64,000 bases of DNA, taken from positions 682,001-746,000 of the forward strand of contig NZ_CP029197.1 of NCBI RefSeq assembly GCF_008639165.1, in the 5' to 3' direction. The position numbers were made by a program, and so were the translations under genes. This DNA comes from Streptomyces venezuelae ATCC 10712 (GTDB taxonomy: Bacteria > Actinomycetota > Actinomycetes > Streptomycetales > Streptomycetaceae). The notes under the pieces are model-generated. The model did no database searches. It saw nothing but the letters and a program-made list of their open reading frames with translations, and was not told the DNA's origin. This document shows positions 54,440-63,145 of this stretch, one piece after another. Each line of letters opens with the position of its first letter. The first letter of the stretch is position 1.

Positions 54440-54552
54440 TCGGCCGGGCCCGACCGAGCCCCGCCGGACCTGATGTGCGCCCCGGCCACGCCCGACCGAC
54501 CGAGCCCGGCCGGGCCCGACGAGCACCCCGGCCACGCCCGACCGAGCCCCGA
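54440..54552. repeat. repeat-rich spacer before the P450 gene
   Basis: Copies of a CCCCGGCCACGCCCGACCGA element occur near 54480 and 54522 (about a 42-base period) among other CGGGCCCGAC units. Simple-sequence in character; no gene seen. Confidence 0.65.
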
Positions 54553-55814
54553 TGAAGCCCGAGGACATGACCGACCCGACCCAGGAGCCCGACTCCCGCC
54601 AGAATTCCTCCCCGGCCCATCCGCCTCACCCGGCATACGCGGCCCACCCGGCCCATCCGCCTCACCCGGCATACGCGGCCTACGCGGCCCTGCGCTCCAC
54701 CTGCCCCGTGCGGCCCGCCCCCGGCACCGGGGAGCGCCCCGGTTTTCTGGTCACGGGTTACGCGGAGGCCCGGGAGGCGCTCGGCGACTCCCGCCTCTCG
54801 AAGGACACGGCCGCGTTCTTCGCGGGCAAGGGGTCGCGGCGCCGGCTCCACCCCGCGGTCGCCCACACGATGCTGGCCAGCGACCCGCCCCGGCACACCA
54901 GGCTCCGCAAGCTGGTGACGAGGGCGTTCACCACCGGGGCCGTCGCGGAGCTGCGTCCCTTCATCGCCCGCGTCACGGACGAACTGCTGGACCAGTGGCC
55001 GGACGGCGAGCCGTTCGACGTCGTGGCGGGCCTCGCGGTGCCGCTCCCGGTGATCGTGATCTGCCGGCTGCTCGGGATCCCCCAGCACGACCGGCCCGAA
55101 GTACAGCGCTGGTCGGGGCAGCTCTTCGCGGCCGGGCGGCCCGACGTCGTCGACGCGGCCTCGCACGCGCTGGCCGAGTACATGACCGGCCTCATCGCCA
55201 CCAAGCGCCGGGACCCCGGCGGTTCGCTGCTCGACCGGCTCGTCGTGGCTCGCGACGGCGACGACCGTCTGAGCGAGGAGGAGCTGGTCTCGCTGGCCGT
55301 GCTCCTGCTCGTGGCCGGCCACGAGACCACCACCAACACCCTCGGCAACGCCCTCCTGGCCCTGCTCCAGCATCCGGCCGCGCTGGCCCGCCTCGGCGCG
55401 GACCCCGACGGCGTCCCCGCCGCGCTGGACGAACTGCTGCGCTTCGACTCGGCGGTGAGCACGGCCACCTTCCGGTTCACCACGGAACCCGTCACGCTCG
55501 GCGGCACCGACATCCCCGCGGGCGTCCCGGTCCTGATCGCCCTCGGAGCGGCCAACCGGGACCCCGTACGGTTCCCGGCCCCGGACCGACTCGACCTGGA
55601 CCGCGACGCGTCCGCCCACCTCGCGTTCGGCCACGGCATCCACCGCTGCGTCGGCGCGCCCCTGGCGAGGGCGGAGACGGAGATCGCCCTACGAGCCCTG
55701 CTGACCCGCTTCCCGGGCATCCGTCTCGCCGTACCGCCGGACGAACTGACATGGCGCCCCACCCGACTCGTCCGCGGTCTGGAGTCCCTCCCGGTCCTCG
55801 CGTCGACGCCCTAG
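54552..55814 (+). CDS. cytochrome P450
   Basis: 420 aa from ATG 54552; an internal ATG at 54567 with GAGG just upstream is a possible start. I-helix motif VAGHETT near residue 256, the E-x-x-R helix as DELLRF, and the heme loop FGHGIHRCVGAPLAR with axial Cys near residue 367. It is a soluble class I bacterial P450 needing an external ferredoxin. The N-terminus is odd: a His/Pro/Ala-rich stretch of two 12-residue repeats (AHPPHPAYAAHP) encoded by identical 34-base DNA copies. The TAG stop is inside a hairpin arm. Substrate unknown. Confidence 0.88.
   Translation: MKPEDMTDPTQEPDSRQNSSPAHPPHPAYAAHPAHPPHPAYAAYAALRSTCPVRPAPGTGERPGFLVTGYAEAREALGDSRLSKDTAAFFAGKGSRRRLHPAVAHTMLASDPPRHTRLRKLVTRAFTTGAVAELRPFIARVTDELLDQWPDGEPFDVVAGLAVPLPVIVICRLLGIPQHDRPEVQRWSGQLFAAGRPDVVDAASHALAEYMTGLIATKRRDPGGSLLDRLVVARDGDDRLSEEELVSLAVLLLVAGHETTTNTLGNALLALLQHPAALARLGADPDGVPAALDELLRFDSAVSTATFRFTTEPVTLGGTDIPAGVPVLIALGAANRDPVRFPAPDRLDLDRDASAHLAFGHGIHRCVGAPLARAETEIALRALLTRFPGIRLAVPPDELTWRPTRLVRGLESLPVLASTP
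54611..54680 (+). repeat. 36-bp-period tandem repeat in the P450 N-terminus
   Basis: A 34-base sequence beginning CCCGGCCCATCCGCC occurs at 54611-54644 and exactly again at 54647-54680. A period of 36 keeps the frame, so copy-number change would lengthen or shorten the His-Pro tail by 12 residues. Confidence 0.9.
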
Positions 55815-55879
55815 GCCGTGTTCGGCACGTCCCGCCCGGCCCGCGGGCGGACGGCGCTGCTGTCCGGACACGGCCTAGG
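55810..55879. terminator. bidirectional terminator holding both stop codons
   Basis: 16-base arms with one mismatch (CCTAGGCCGTGTTCGG at 55810-55825 and 55864-55879) enclose a second GC-rich hairpin. The P450 TAG (55812-55814) lies in the left arm and the NYN gene TAG (55877-55875) in the right arm, in mirror positions. Confidence 0.85.
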
Positions 55880-56273
55880 GCGGTGCCGCCGGAAGGCCGC
55901 GCGGCCCCGTGCAGCGGGCGCCCGCCTCCTCCACCCGGCGGCGCAGTTCACGGTCCGCCGTGACGACCAGGCACGGCCGGCCGTTCGCGGCCCGGGCCAG
56001 CTCGACGATCAGGTCGTCGCCGCTGCCCGGGGCCTCCTCCACGCGCACACCGGGTACGGAGGCGACGCCCCGGGCGCGTCCCTCCACGACCAGCACGATC
56101 TCGTACGGTCCCGGGAACGGCCCGTCGGCCGGGCCGCCCGTCGTGGCGAGCCGGTCGCGCAGTCGCTCCGCGGCCCCGCGCCGGTCCCGCCACCAGCCGT
56201 CCGGCACCGATCCCACGACGTTGGCGCCGTCCACCACGAGCAGCGGACGGAGCGGCGGATCCTCAGCGCTCAT
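55875..56273 (-). CDS. NYN/PIN-like domain protein
   Basis: 132 aa. LLVVDGANVVGS (metal-binding Asp and Asn) opens the protein; later come IVLVVEG, GSGDDLIVELA (second acidic pair) and CLVVTADRELRRRV (third Asp). This arrangement is that of NYN-type PIN-like ribonucleases (YacP-like). Proteins of this size are often labelled NTP pyrophosphohydrolase; the motifs support a PIN-like fold. It probably has metal-dependent RNase activity. Confidence 0.72.
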   Translation of the reverse strand: MSAEDPPLRPLLVVDGANVVGSVPDGWWRDRRGAAERLRDRLATTGGPADGPFPGPYEIVLVVEGRARGVASVPGVRVEEAPGSGDDLIVELARAANGRPCLVVTADRELRRRVEEAGARCTGPRGLPAAPP

Positions 56274-56337
56274 CGCCCCAGGATGCCACCCGGCTCGTCA
56301 CACCGCGGCGCGCCGCATGACGACCGGTTCCATACGG

Positions 56338-56949
56338 CTACGGCTTGCGTCCGCACCACGCCACGAGGCGGTCGATGGCCGGCGCGTCCGGGTCGACCTC
56401 GACCGCCGCGCCGAACGGCGCGCCGTCACGCGGGCCGGCGGGCAGCCCGCGCCTCATGGCGGCGTACGAGACCGCCACGACCTCGGGGTCCCAGTCGGGG
56501 AGTTGGCCGGTCGCGGTGGCCATGTCCCAGGTGTGTACGGTGAATTCCGAGGTCCAGACGGCCGCGGCGGCGGCGCCGGGAAGGTTCCCGAACGGCAGGA
56601 TCAGCGTCCGGCCCAGGATCGAGGGGTCCGCCCAGGCCTCCTCGACCTCACGGACCGCGGCGTCCCACGCCTCCCGCCACGCGGTGTCCGCGAGGTCGTC
56701 GTCGACCGTGGGGAGAGTCGTCACGTCGCCGCCGCGTCCCGCGAGGGCGATGCGGCGCAGGACGGCGACGAGGTGCCCGGTGAGCCGCCGGACGGTGAAT
56801 TCGGTACAGGGCGTGGGCCCGTCGAACTGCTCGGGCCGGACCGCGGCGACGGTGCGTCCGGCCAGCGCGATCGCCTTCATCAGGTGCCGGCGGGGGTCGT
56901 CGGTGGCAGGGGCGGCGGTGGACCGTGAGGTGTTCTCGGTGTGAGTCAT
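56338..56949 (-). CDS. TIGR03086/DinB-like maleylpyruvate isomerase-type protein
   Basis: 203 aa from ATG 56949. The four-helix DinB-like fold is suggested by PTPCTEFTVRRLTGHLVAVLRRI (first metal His), and FTVHTWDMATATGQ (later His/Asp), the His pattern of the actinobacterial TIGR03086 group, relatives of mycothiol-dependent maleylpyruvate isomerase. It is divergent from a WYL-type regulator at 57003, which may control it. Confidence 0.78.
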   Translation of the reverse strand: MTHTENTSRSTAAPATDDPRRHLMKAIALAGRTVAAVRPEQFDGPTPCTEFTVRRLTGHLVAVLRRIALAGRGGDVTTLPTVDDDLADTAWREAWDAAVREVEEAWADPSILGRTLILPFGNLPGAAAAAVWTSEFTVHTWDMATATGQLPDWDPEVVAVSYAAMRRGLPAGPRDGAPFGAAVEVDPDAPAIDRLVAWCGRKP

Positions 56950-57002
56950 GAGCTCATCCTGGAAGCCGAACAGGTCACCTCCTGGCCACTTTCCGGAAGA
57001 GA

Positions 57003-57983
57003 ATGGCCGGCATGAGAGCCGATCGCCTGGTGGCCACCCTGCTGTTCCTCCAGACCCGCACCCGGGTGACCGTGGCCGAGGTCGCCGCCGAGCTCGAAGT
57101 GTCGCCGCGGACCGCACGCCGGGACCTGGAGGCCCTGTCCACCGCGGGCATCCCCGTCTACTCGCAGCGAGGCCGCGGCGGCGGCTGGTCGCTGGTCGGC
57201 GGCGCCCGTACGGACCTCACCGGCCTGACCGCCGACGAGATCCGGGCGCTGTTCCTGCTCGCGGGCCCTTCGTCGACCACGCCCGAACTCCGTACGGCGC
57301 TGCGCAAGCTGGTCCGCGCGCTGCCCGCGCCCCTGCGGTCGGGCGCCGAGGCCGCGTCGCGGGCCGGTCTCGCCGACGGCACGCACTGGTCGCGCGCCGA
57401 CACGGCCACCGGGCCGCACCTCGACGCGCTCCGGCGGGCCGTCGTGGACGGGATCCAGGTGCGGCTCGGGTACGCCGGGCCCGGCAAGCCCGTGGGCGTG
57501 CGGACCGTCCATCCGCTCGGGCTCGTGGCCAAGGCGGGTCACGACTATCTCGTCGCCGGGACGGAGCGGGGCCTGCGGACCTTCCGGCTCAGCCGGGTGG
57601 CCTCGGTCGAGCCCACCGGCGAACCCGTCGTGCGGCCGGACGACTTCGACCTGCCCACGGTCTGGCGCTCGTTCGCCGCGCGGCTGGAGGAGCGGCTGTA
57701 CGCGGCGACGGTGCGGGCCCGGGCCCGGCCGGACGCCATGGCGATCCTTGAGCGGCTGTTCGACGGTCGTCTGCGCGTCGGCGCGGTGCTTCCCGACGGG
57801 TGGACGGAGATCCGGGTCGACGGGCCGACGCCGGAGGTGGTGGCGACACAGCTGGCCGGTCTCGGGGCGCGCATCGAGGTGCTGGACCCGCCGGAGGCGA
57901 GGGAGCGTCTCGCCCTCCTTGCGGTCGAGCTGGCCGGGGTATACGGGCCGCCGTCGGGCTCGCGCGAGGGTTCGGCGGGGTGA
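57003..57983 (+). CDS. HTH plus WYL domain transcriptional regulator
   Basis: 326 aa from ATG 57003 (ATG 57012 is possible). The N-terminal DeoR-like helix-turn-helix (TVAEVAAELEVSPRTARRDLEAL) and wing (YSQRGRGGGWSL) precede a WYL domain near residues 135-215 (VRLGYAGPG, VHPLGLVAKAGHDYLVAGTE, LRTFRLSRVASVE) and a C-terminal extension. Such regulators often bind nucleotide or nucleic acid ligands. It is divergent from the DinB-like gene and convergent with the DUF6296 gene. Confidence 0.85.
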   Translation: MAGMRADRLVATLLFLQTRTRVTVAEVAAELEVSPRTARRDLEALSTAGIPVYSQRGRGGGWSLVGGARTDLTGLTADEIRALFLLAGPSSTTPELRTALRKLVRALPAPLRSGAEAASRAGLADGTHWSRADTATGPHLDALRRAVVDGIQVRLGYAGPGKPVGVRTVHPLGLVAKAGHDYLVAGTERGLRTFRLSRVASVEPTGEPVVRPDDFDLPTVWRSFAARLEERLYAATVRARARPDAMAILERLFDGRLRVGAVLPDGWTEIRVDGPTPEVVATQLAGLGARIEVLDPPEARERLALLAVELAGVYGPPSGSREGSAG

Positions 57984-57992
57984 GGCGCCGGT

Positions 57993-58274
57993 TCAGGCCG
58001 CGGGGGCGGCGGGGCCGGCGGGATCGTGGGGGTCGACGTCGGTGACGCGGCGGGCCTCCACGTGCGCGTGCGGGGCCTGGTGCCCGCCGGTGGCGAGGAC
58101 GCGTACCTCGTCGTGGTCGCTGATCTCCGCCCGGATGATGCCGGTGGGGTCCGCGTACACCGGATGGCCGCCGGGCCCCTTGGCCGAGGTGCGCTCGACG
58201 AGGACGACGTCCTGGCCCGAACCCGTGTCGTCGGGGAACACCAGCTCGTAACGGACTGGGATCATTTCACCCAT
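57993..58274 (-). CDS. DUF6296 family protein
   Basis: 93 aa from ATG 58274 (ATG 58265 also fits). It contains YELVFPDDTGSGQDVVLVERT, GPGGHPVYADPTGIIRAEISDHDEV and a His-rich end, which matches the small Streptomyces DUF6296 family as I recall it. Function unknown. It is divergent from pntA. The long frame upstream to 58439 lacks a ribosome site. Confidence 0.7.
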   Translation of the reverse strand: MGEMIPVRYELVFPDDTGSGQDVVLVERTSAKGPGGHPVYADPTGIIRAEISDHDEVRVLATGGHQAPHAHVEARRVTDVDPHDPAGPAAPAA

Positions 58275-58479
58275 TCTACGCCGGAGGCCGAGTCTCGACA
58301 CGTGCGGGGAGATCACGGGGCGTACGACGCGGACGCGGAGCGGCGGAACCGTCGGTGATCCCGAGAACCGGCGTGGGGTCTTCGCCATCCGGTGATGTTC
58401 TTCTCCGCGGCCCGGCGTGGTTGCGGCAGGGTAGGGCATGAGTCACGGCCGGCCTTTGGGTAGCGAACGGAGAACACGC

Positions 58480-60006
58480 GTGATTGTCGGAGTCCTCAAG
58501 GAAGCGCGGCCGGGTGAGAGTCGCGTCGCGGCCACGCCGGCCACGGTCGAACAGATCCGCACACTGGGGTACGACGTGGTCGTCGACCCGGGCGCGGGCA
58601 TCGCGGCCGGCTTCACCGACGCCGCCTACGAAGCCGCCGGTGCGACCGTGGGCGACGCGCTGACGGCCGACGTGGTGCTCGGGGTCAACGCCCCCACCCC
58701 GGCGCAGCTGGACCGGGTCCGGCCCGAGGCGACGGTGATCGCCCTGTTCGCACCGGCCTTCGACCCGGCGATGGTCGAGGCCCTGGGCCGGCGCCCCTTC
58801 ACCGCCCTTTCGATGGACGCCGTGCCGCGCATCAGCCGGGCGCAGTCGATGGACGTCCTGTCGTCGATGGCGAACATCGCCGGCTACCGGGCCGTCATCG
58901 AAGCCGCGCACGAGTTCGGCCGGTTCTTCACCGGCCAGGTGACGGCGGCGGGCAAGGTGCCTCCGGCGAAGGTGCTCGTCGCGGGCGCCGGCGTCGCCGG
59001 TCTCGCGGCGATCGGCGCCGCCGGCTCGCTCGGCGCGATCGTGCGCGCCACCGACCCCCGGCCGGAGGTCGCCGACCAGGTCCGCTCGCTCGGCGGCGAG
59101 TACCTGTCGATCGAGTCCCCCGAGACGGAGGTCTCCGGGACCGGTTACGCCAAGGAGATGGGCGACGAGTACAAGGCGCGCGAGGCCGAACTGTACGCCG
59201 CCCAGTGCCGCGAGGCCGACATCGTCATCACCACCGCCCTGATCCCCGGCCGTCCCGCGCCGACGCTGATCACCGCGGAGATGGTGGCGAGCATGAAGCC
59301 GGGTTCGGTGATCGTCGACATGGCGGCCGCCAACGGCGGCAACGTCGAGGGCACGGTGAAGGGCGAGCGGACCGTCACGGCGAACGGCGTGACGATCATC
59401 GGCTACACCGATCTCGCGGGCCGACTGCCCGCGCAGGCCTCGCAGTTGTACGGCACGAACCTGGTGAACCTGCTGAAGCTGATGACCCCGGACAAGGACG
59501 CCCGCCTCGTCCTCGACTGGGAGGACCCGGTACAGCGCTCGATCACCGTCGTCCGCAAGGGCGAGACCGCCTGGCCGCCCCCGCCGGTGCGGGTCTCGGC
59601 GGCCCCGGCCGCCGCCCCCGCGGCGGCCGTGCGGGAGCCGGCGCCGAAGAAGCCTCCGATGTCGGCGAAGCGGCGCTTCGGCGGCGTGGCCATCGGCGCC
59701 CTGGTGCTCTTCCTCACCGCCGGGTTCGCGCCGGCGGCGCTGCTGCCCCACGTGACGGTCTTCGTCCTGGCGATCGTGATCGGCTACTACGTGATCGGCC
59801 ATGTGCACCACGCGCTCCACACCCCGCTGATGTCGGTGACGAACGCGATCTCCGGGATCATCGTCGTCGGCGCGCTGCTGCAGATCGGGCACGCGAGCGC
59901 GGCGGTCACGGTGCTTTCGGCCGTGGCGATCCTGCTGGCCAGTATCAATGTCTTCGGCGGCTTCGCGGTGACGCGTCGCATGCTCGCCATGTTCAACCGG
60001 AGCTGA
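58480..60006 (+). CDS. pntA: NAD(P) transhydrogenase subunit alpha
   Basis: 508 aa from GTG 58480, with GGAG 7 bases upstream. The alanine-dehydrogenase-like NAD(H)-binding domain I has [56 protein letters not shown] and [13 protein letters not shown] Pro/Ala-rich linker near residue 375 leads to about four membrane segments ([20 protein letters not shown]). This is the fused alpha form (domains I and IIa), as in enterobacteria. With PntB it couples proton movement to hydride transfer between NADH and NADP. Confidence 0.93.
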   Translation: MIVGVLKEARPGESRVAATPATVEQIRTLGYDVVVDPGAGIAAGFTDAAYEAAGATVGDALTADVVLGVNAPTPAQLDRVRPEATVIALFAPAFDPAMVEALGRRPFTALSMDAVPRISRAQSMDVLSSMANIAGYRAVIEAAHEFGRFFTGQVTAAGKVPPAKVLVAGAGVAGLAAIGAAGSLGAIVRATDPRPEVADQVRSLGGEYLSIESPETEVSGTGYAKEMGDEYKAREAELYAAQCREADIVITTALIPGRPAPTLITAEMVASMKPGSVIVDMAAANGGNVEGTVKGERTVTANGVTIIGYTDLAGRLPAQASQLYGTNLVNLLKLMTPDKDARLVLDWEDPVQRSITVVRKGETAWPPPPVRVSAAPAAAPAAAVREPAPKKPPMSAKRRFGGVAIGALVLFLTAGFAPAALLPHVTVFVLAIVIGYYVIGHVHHALHTPLMSVTNAISGIIVVGALLQIGHASAAVTVLSAVAILLASINVFGGFAVTRRMLAMFNRS

Positions 60007-60007
60007 C

Positions 60008-61426
60008 ATGTCTGCGACCATCGCCGCACAGGCGGCCTACCTTGTCGCCGCGCTGCTGTTCATCCTCGCGCTGGCAGGACTCTCCAAGCACGAGACGGCC
60101 CGGCTGGGCAACGCGTTCGGCATGCTCGGCATGGGCGTCGCGCTCGTCGCGACGGCCGTGCTCGCGTGGGACGGCGACATCAGCACCGCGGGCATCGGCC
60201 TGATGGCCGTGGCGATGCTGATCGGCGCGCTGATCGGCCTCCAGCGGGCCCGCGGCGTCGAGATGACCGGCATGCCCGAACTGATCGCCCTGCTGCACTC
60301 CTTCGTCGGTCTGGCCGCCGTCCTGGTCAGCTGGAACGGCTACCTGAACGTCGAGCACGACCCGAACGGCCACGAGGCCGAGGCCCTGGACGCGCTCGGC
60401 ACCCTGGGCATCCACCACGCCGAGGTGTTCATCGGCCTGTTCATCGGCGCGGTGACCTTCACCGGCTCCGTCGTGGCGTACCTGAAGCTCTCCGCGAAGA
60501 TCGACTCCAAGCCGCTGATGCTGCCGGGCAAGAACGCCCTGAACCTCGGCTCGCTGGGCCTGTTCGTCGCCCTGACGGTGTGGTTCGTGATCACGCCGGA
60601 GCTGTGGCTGCTGATCACCGTGACGGCCCTGGCACTCGCGCTGGGGTGGCACCTGGTCGCCTCGATCGGCGGCGGCGACATGCCGGTCGTGGTCTCGATG
60701 CTCAACAGCTACTCTGGCTGGGCCGCGGCCGCCTCCGGCTTCCTGCTCGGCAACGACCTGCTGATCATCACCGGCGCGCTCGTCGGCTCCTCCGGCGCGT
60801 ACCTGTCGTACATCATGTGCAAGGCCATGAACCGCTCGTTCCTCTCGGTGATCGCGGGTGGCTTCGGCATCGAGGCGCCGTCGGGCTCGGAGGTCGACTA
60901 CGGCGAGCACCAGGAGATCACCGCCCAGGGCGTCGCCGAACTGCTCGGCTCGGCCCGGTCGGTGGTCATCACACCCGGGTACGGCATGGCCGTCGCCCAG
61001 GCCCAGTACCCCGTCGCGGAGCTCACCTCGAAGCTGCGCGCCAGGGGCGTCGACGTGCGGTTCGGCATCCACCCGGTCGCCGGCCGCCTGCCCGGCCACA
61101 TGAACGTGCTGCTCGCCGAGGCCAAGGTGCCGTACGACATCGTCCTGGAGATGGACGAGATCAACGACGACTTCGCCGACACCGACGTCGTCCTCGTGAT
61201 CGGCGCCAACGACACCGTCAATCCGGCCGGCGCCGAGGACCCCGGCAGCCCGCTCGCCGGCATGCCGGTCCTCACCGTCTGGGAGGCCGGCAAGGTCATC
61301 GTGTTCAAGCGCTCGATGGCTTCCGGCTACGCGGGCGTGCAGAACCCCCTGTTCTTCAAGGAGAACACCGCGATGCTCTTCGGCGACGCGAAGGCCCGGG
61401 TCGAGGACATCGTCGGCGCCCTCTGA
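60008..61426 (+). CDS. pntB: NAD(P) transhydrogenase subunit beta
   Basis: 472 aa, starting one base after the pntA stop. About nine hydrophobic segments, then the NADP-binding domain III (from about residue 300): [57 protein letters not shown] segment, and [16 protein letters not shown]. These are typical PntB signatures. Complete and intact. Confidence 0.95.
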   Translation: MSATIAAQAAYLVAALLFILALAGLSKHETARLGNAFGMLGMGVALVATAVLAWDGDISTAGIGLMAVAMLIGALIGLQRARGVEMTGMPELIALLHSFVGLAAVLVSWNGYLNVEHDPNGHEAEALDALGTLGIHHAEVFIGLFIGAVTFTGSVVAYLKLSAKIDSKPLMLPGKNALNLGSLGLFVALTVWFVITPELWLLITVTALALALGWHLVASIGGGDMPVVVSMLNSYSGWAAAASGFLLGNDLLIITGALVGSSGAYLSYIMCKAMNRSFLSVIAGGFGIEAPSGSEVDYGEHQEITAQGVAELLGSARSVVITPGYGMAVAQAQYPVAELTSKLRARGVDVRFGIHPVAGRLPGHMNVLLAEAKVPYDIVLEMDEINDDFADTDVVLVIGANDTVNPAGAEDPGSPLAGMPVLTVWEAGKVIVFKRSMASGYAGVQNPLFFKENTAMLFGDAKARVEDIVGAL

Positions 61427-61479
61427 CGCACCACGACGCCCGGTTGCGGGGCTGCCGCGGCAGTCGGACACTCCGAGGT

Positions 61480-62847
61480 ATGGACGCGCGGGAGGCAGCG
61501 CTCCGACAGGCGTACGACCATGCTGTCCGGTGGCTGGCGAGCCTGCCCGACCGCCGGATTCCGGCACGCGCCACGGTCGACGAGATCGTCGGCGCCCTCG
61601 GTGCCGAACTGCCCGCCGGCCCCGGCACGCCCGCCGACGTCGTCGACCTGCTGGCCACGGCCTGCGAGCCGGGGCTCACCGCCTTCCCCAGCGGCCGCTT
61701 CTACGGGTTCGTCGTGGGCGGCACGGAACCGGCCGCGCTGGCCGCCGACTGGCTGGTCAGCGCCTGGGACCAGAACTGTGTGATGCGCACCGTATCGCCC
61801 GCGTACACGGCGGCGGAGGAGATCGCCGGCGGGTGGGTGCTCGACCTGCTCGGCCTGCCCGGGGAGAGCTCCGTGGGCTTCACCACGGGTGCGACGATGG
61901 CGAACTTCACGTGCCTCGCCGCCGCGCGCGACACGGTACTGCGGCGCGCCGGCTGGAACGCCGCCCGCGACGGCCTCACGGGTGGCCCGCGGGTGCGTGT
62001 CCTCGCCGGCGAGTCCCGGCACATGGCCATCGACCTGGCCCTGCGCTACCTCGGGCTCGGCCGGCCCGAGCCGGTGGCGGCGGACGACCAGGGCCGGATC
62101 AGGCCCGAGGCCCTGCGCAGCGCGCTGGCGGGCGGCGAACCGGGCCCCACGATCGTGGTCCTCCAGGCAGGCGACATCCATTCCGGCGCCTTCGACCCCT
62201 TCACCGCGAGCATCCGTGCGGCGCGCGGGGCCGGCGCCTGGGTGCACGTCGACGGCGCCTTCGGACTGTGGGCGGCCGCCTCCGCGCGCCACGCCCACCT
62301 GACGGCGGGCTGCGCGGCCGCGGACTCCTGGGCGACGGACGCCCACAAGACGCTGAACGTCCCCTACGACTGCGGCCTCGCGATCGTGCGCGACGGGTCC
62401 GCGCTGAGCGCGGCGATGGGGCAGCGCGGCGACTACCTCATCCAGCACGAGCACGGCGACCCCATCGACAAGGTCCCCGAACTCTCGCGGCGCGGCAGGG
62501 CGTTCACCGTGTGGGCCGCCCTCAGGTCCCTGGGCCGATCGGGCGTTTCCGACCTCGTCGAACGGCTGTGCCGCCACGCCTCCGCGTTCGCCGCCGGCAT
62601 CGCCGCGATCGAGGGCGCGACCGTCCTCAACGAGGTCACGTTCACCCAGGTCTGCGCCGCGTTCGGCACCGACGCAGGCACCGACCGGGTGCTCACCCGG
62701 CTGCTCGACGACGGCACCGCGTGGATCAGCGGCTCGACGTGGCACGGCAGGCGCGTGATGCGCATCTCGGTGAGCAACTGGTCGACGACCGACACCGACG
62801 TGGCACGCACCCTCGACACGATCCGCCACGCGGCCACCGGAGCCTGA
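61480..62847 (+). CDS. PLP-dependent group II decarboxylase-like enzyme
   Basis: 455 aa from ATG 61480; GAGG lies almost against the ATG. The type I PLP fold of pyridoxal-dependent decarboxylases is evident: SGRFYGFVVGGTEPAALAADWL, VGFTTGATMANFTCLAAARD, WVHVDGAFGLWAA (PLP-contacting Asp) and ATDAHKTLNVPYD with the Schiff-base Lys near residue 290. It could decarboxylate an aromatic or acidic amino acid. It starts 53 bases after pntB but has no evident link to it. Confidence 0.85.
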   Translation: MDAREAALRQAYDHAVRWLASLPDRRIPARATVDEIVGALGAELPAGPGTPADVVDLLATACEPGLTAFPSGRFYGFVVGGTEPAALAADWLVSAWDQNCVMRTVSPAYTAAEEIAGGWVLDLLGLPGESSVGFTTGATMANFTCLAAARDTVLRRAGWNAARDGLTGGPRVRVLAGESRHMAIDLALRYLGLGRPEPVAADDQGRIRPEALRSALAGGEPGPTIVVLQAGDIHSGAFDPFTASIRAARGAGAWVHVDGAFGLWAAASARHAHLTAGCAAADSWATDAHKTLNVPYDCGLAIVRDGSALSAAMGQRGDYLIQHEHGDPIDKVPELSRRGRAFTVWAALRSLGRSGVSDLVERLCRHASAFAAGIAAIEGATVLNEVTFTQVCAAFGTDAGTDRVLTRLLDDGTAWISGSTWHGRRVMRISVSNWSTTDTDVARTLDTIRHAATGA

Positions 62848-63145
62848 CGACCGCCGAACCACCCCTCGTACGCCCCTGAGTGGGGGCCGGGAGCCCGCCC
62901 TGCCCGGGACCCCGGCGTCGTCGCCCGCACCCGGCCGCAGCGCGCACAACCCTGCCCATATCCGAGATCTCCGCCCTTTCCCGCCATTCCGCAAAGTAAA
63001 GCCGCCGTCAAATCGCCTGGTCGCACGTGGTGTTGGACGCTCGTTCGTCCATAGGGTGCGCTTGATCGCGCACCGCGCGCGATGACGCCCGCCCTCATTC
63101 CGGACGGGCGTTGTTTTGTGCTGCCTCAAAGTCTTTGGAGTCGAC
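62848..63145. other. 298-bp 5' region of the RHS-like gene
   Basis: No gene seen. It becomes less GC-rich at 62990-63060, a likely promoter area, with a GGACG/CGTCC dyad around 63037-63053. A terminator-like hairpin follows at 63085. Confidence 0.5.
63085..63119 (+). terminator. terminator-like hairpin in the RHS-like gene leader
   Basis: ACGCCCG (63085-63091) pairs with CGGGCGT (63105-63111) with an inner extension of two pairs, and is followed directly by TTGTTTTGT. It ends about 30 bases before the RHS-like ATG on the same strand, so it could act as an attenuator or end upstream transcription. Confidence 0.6.
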
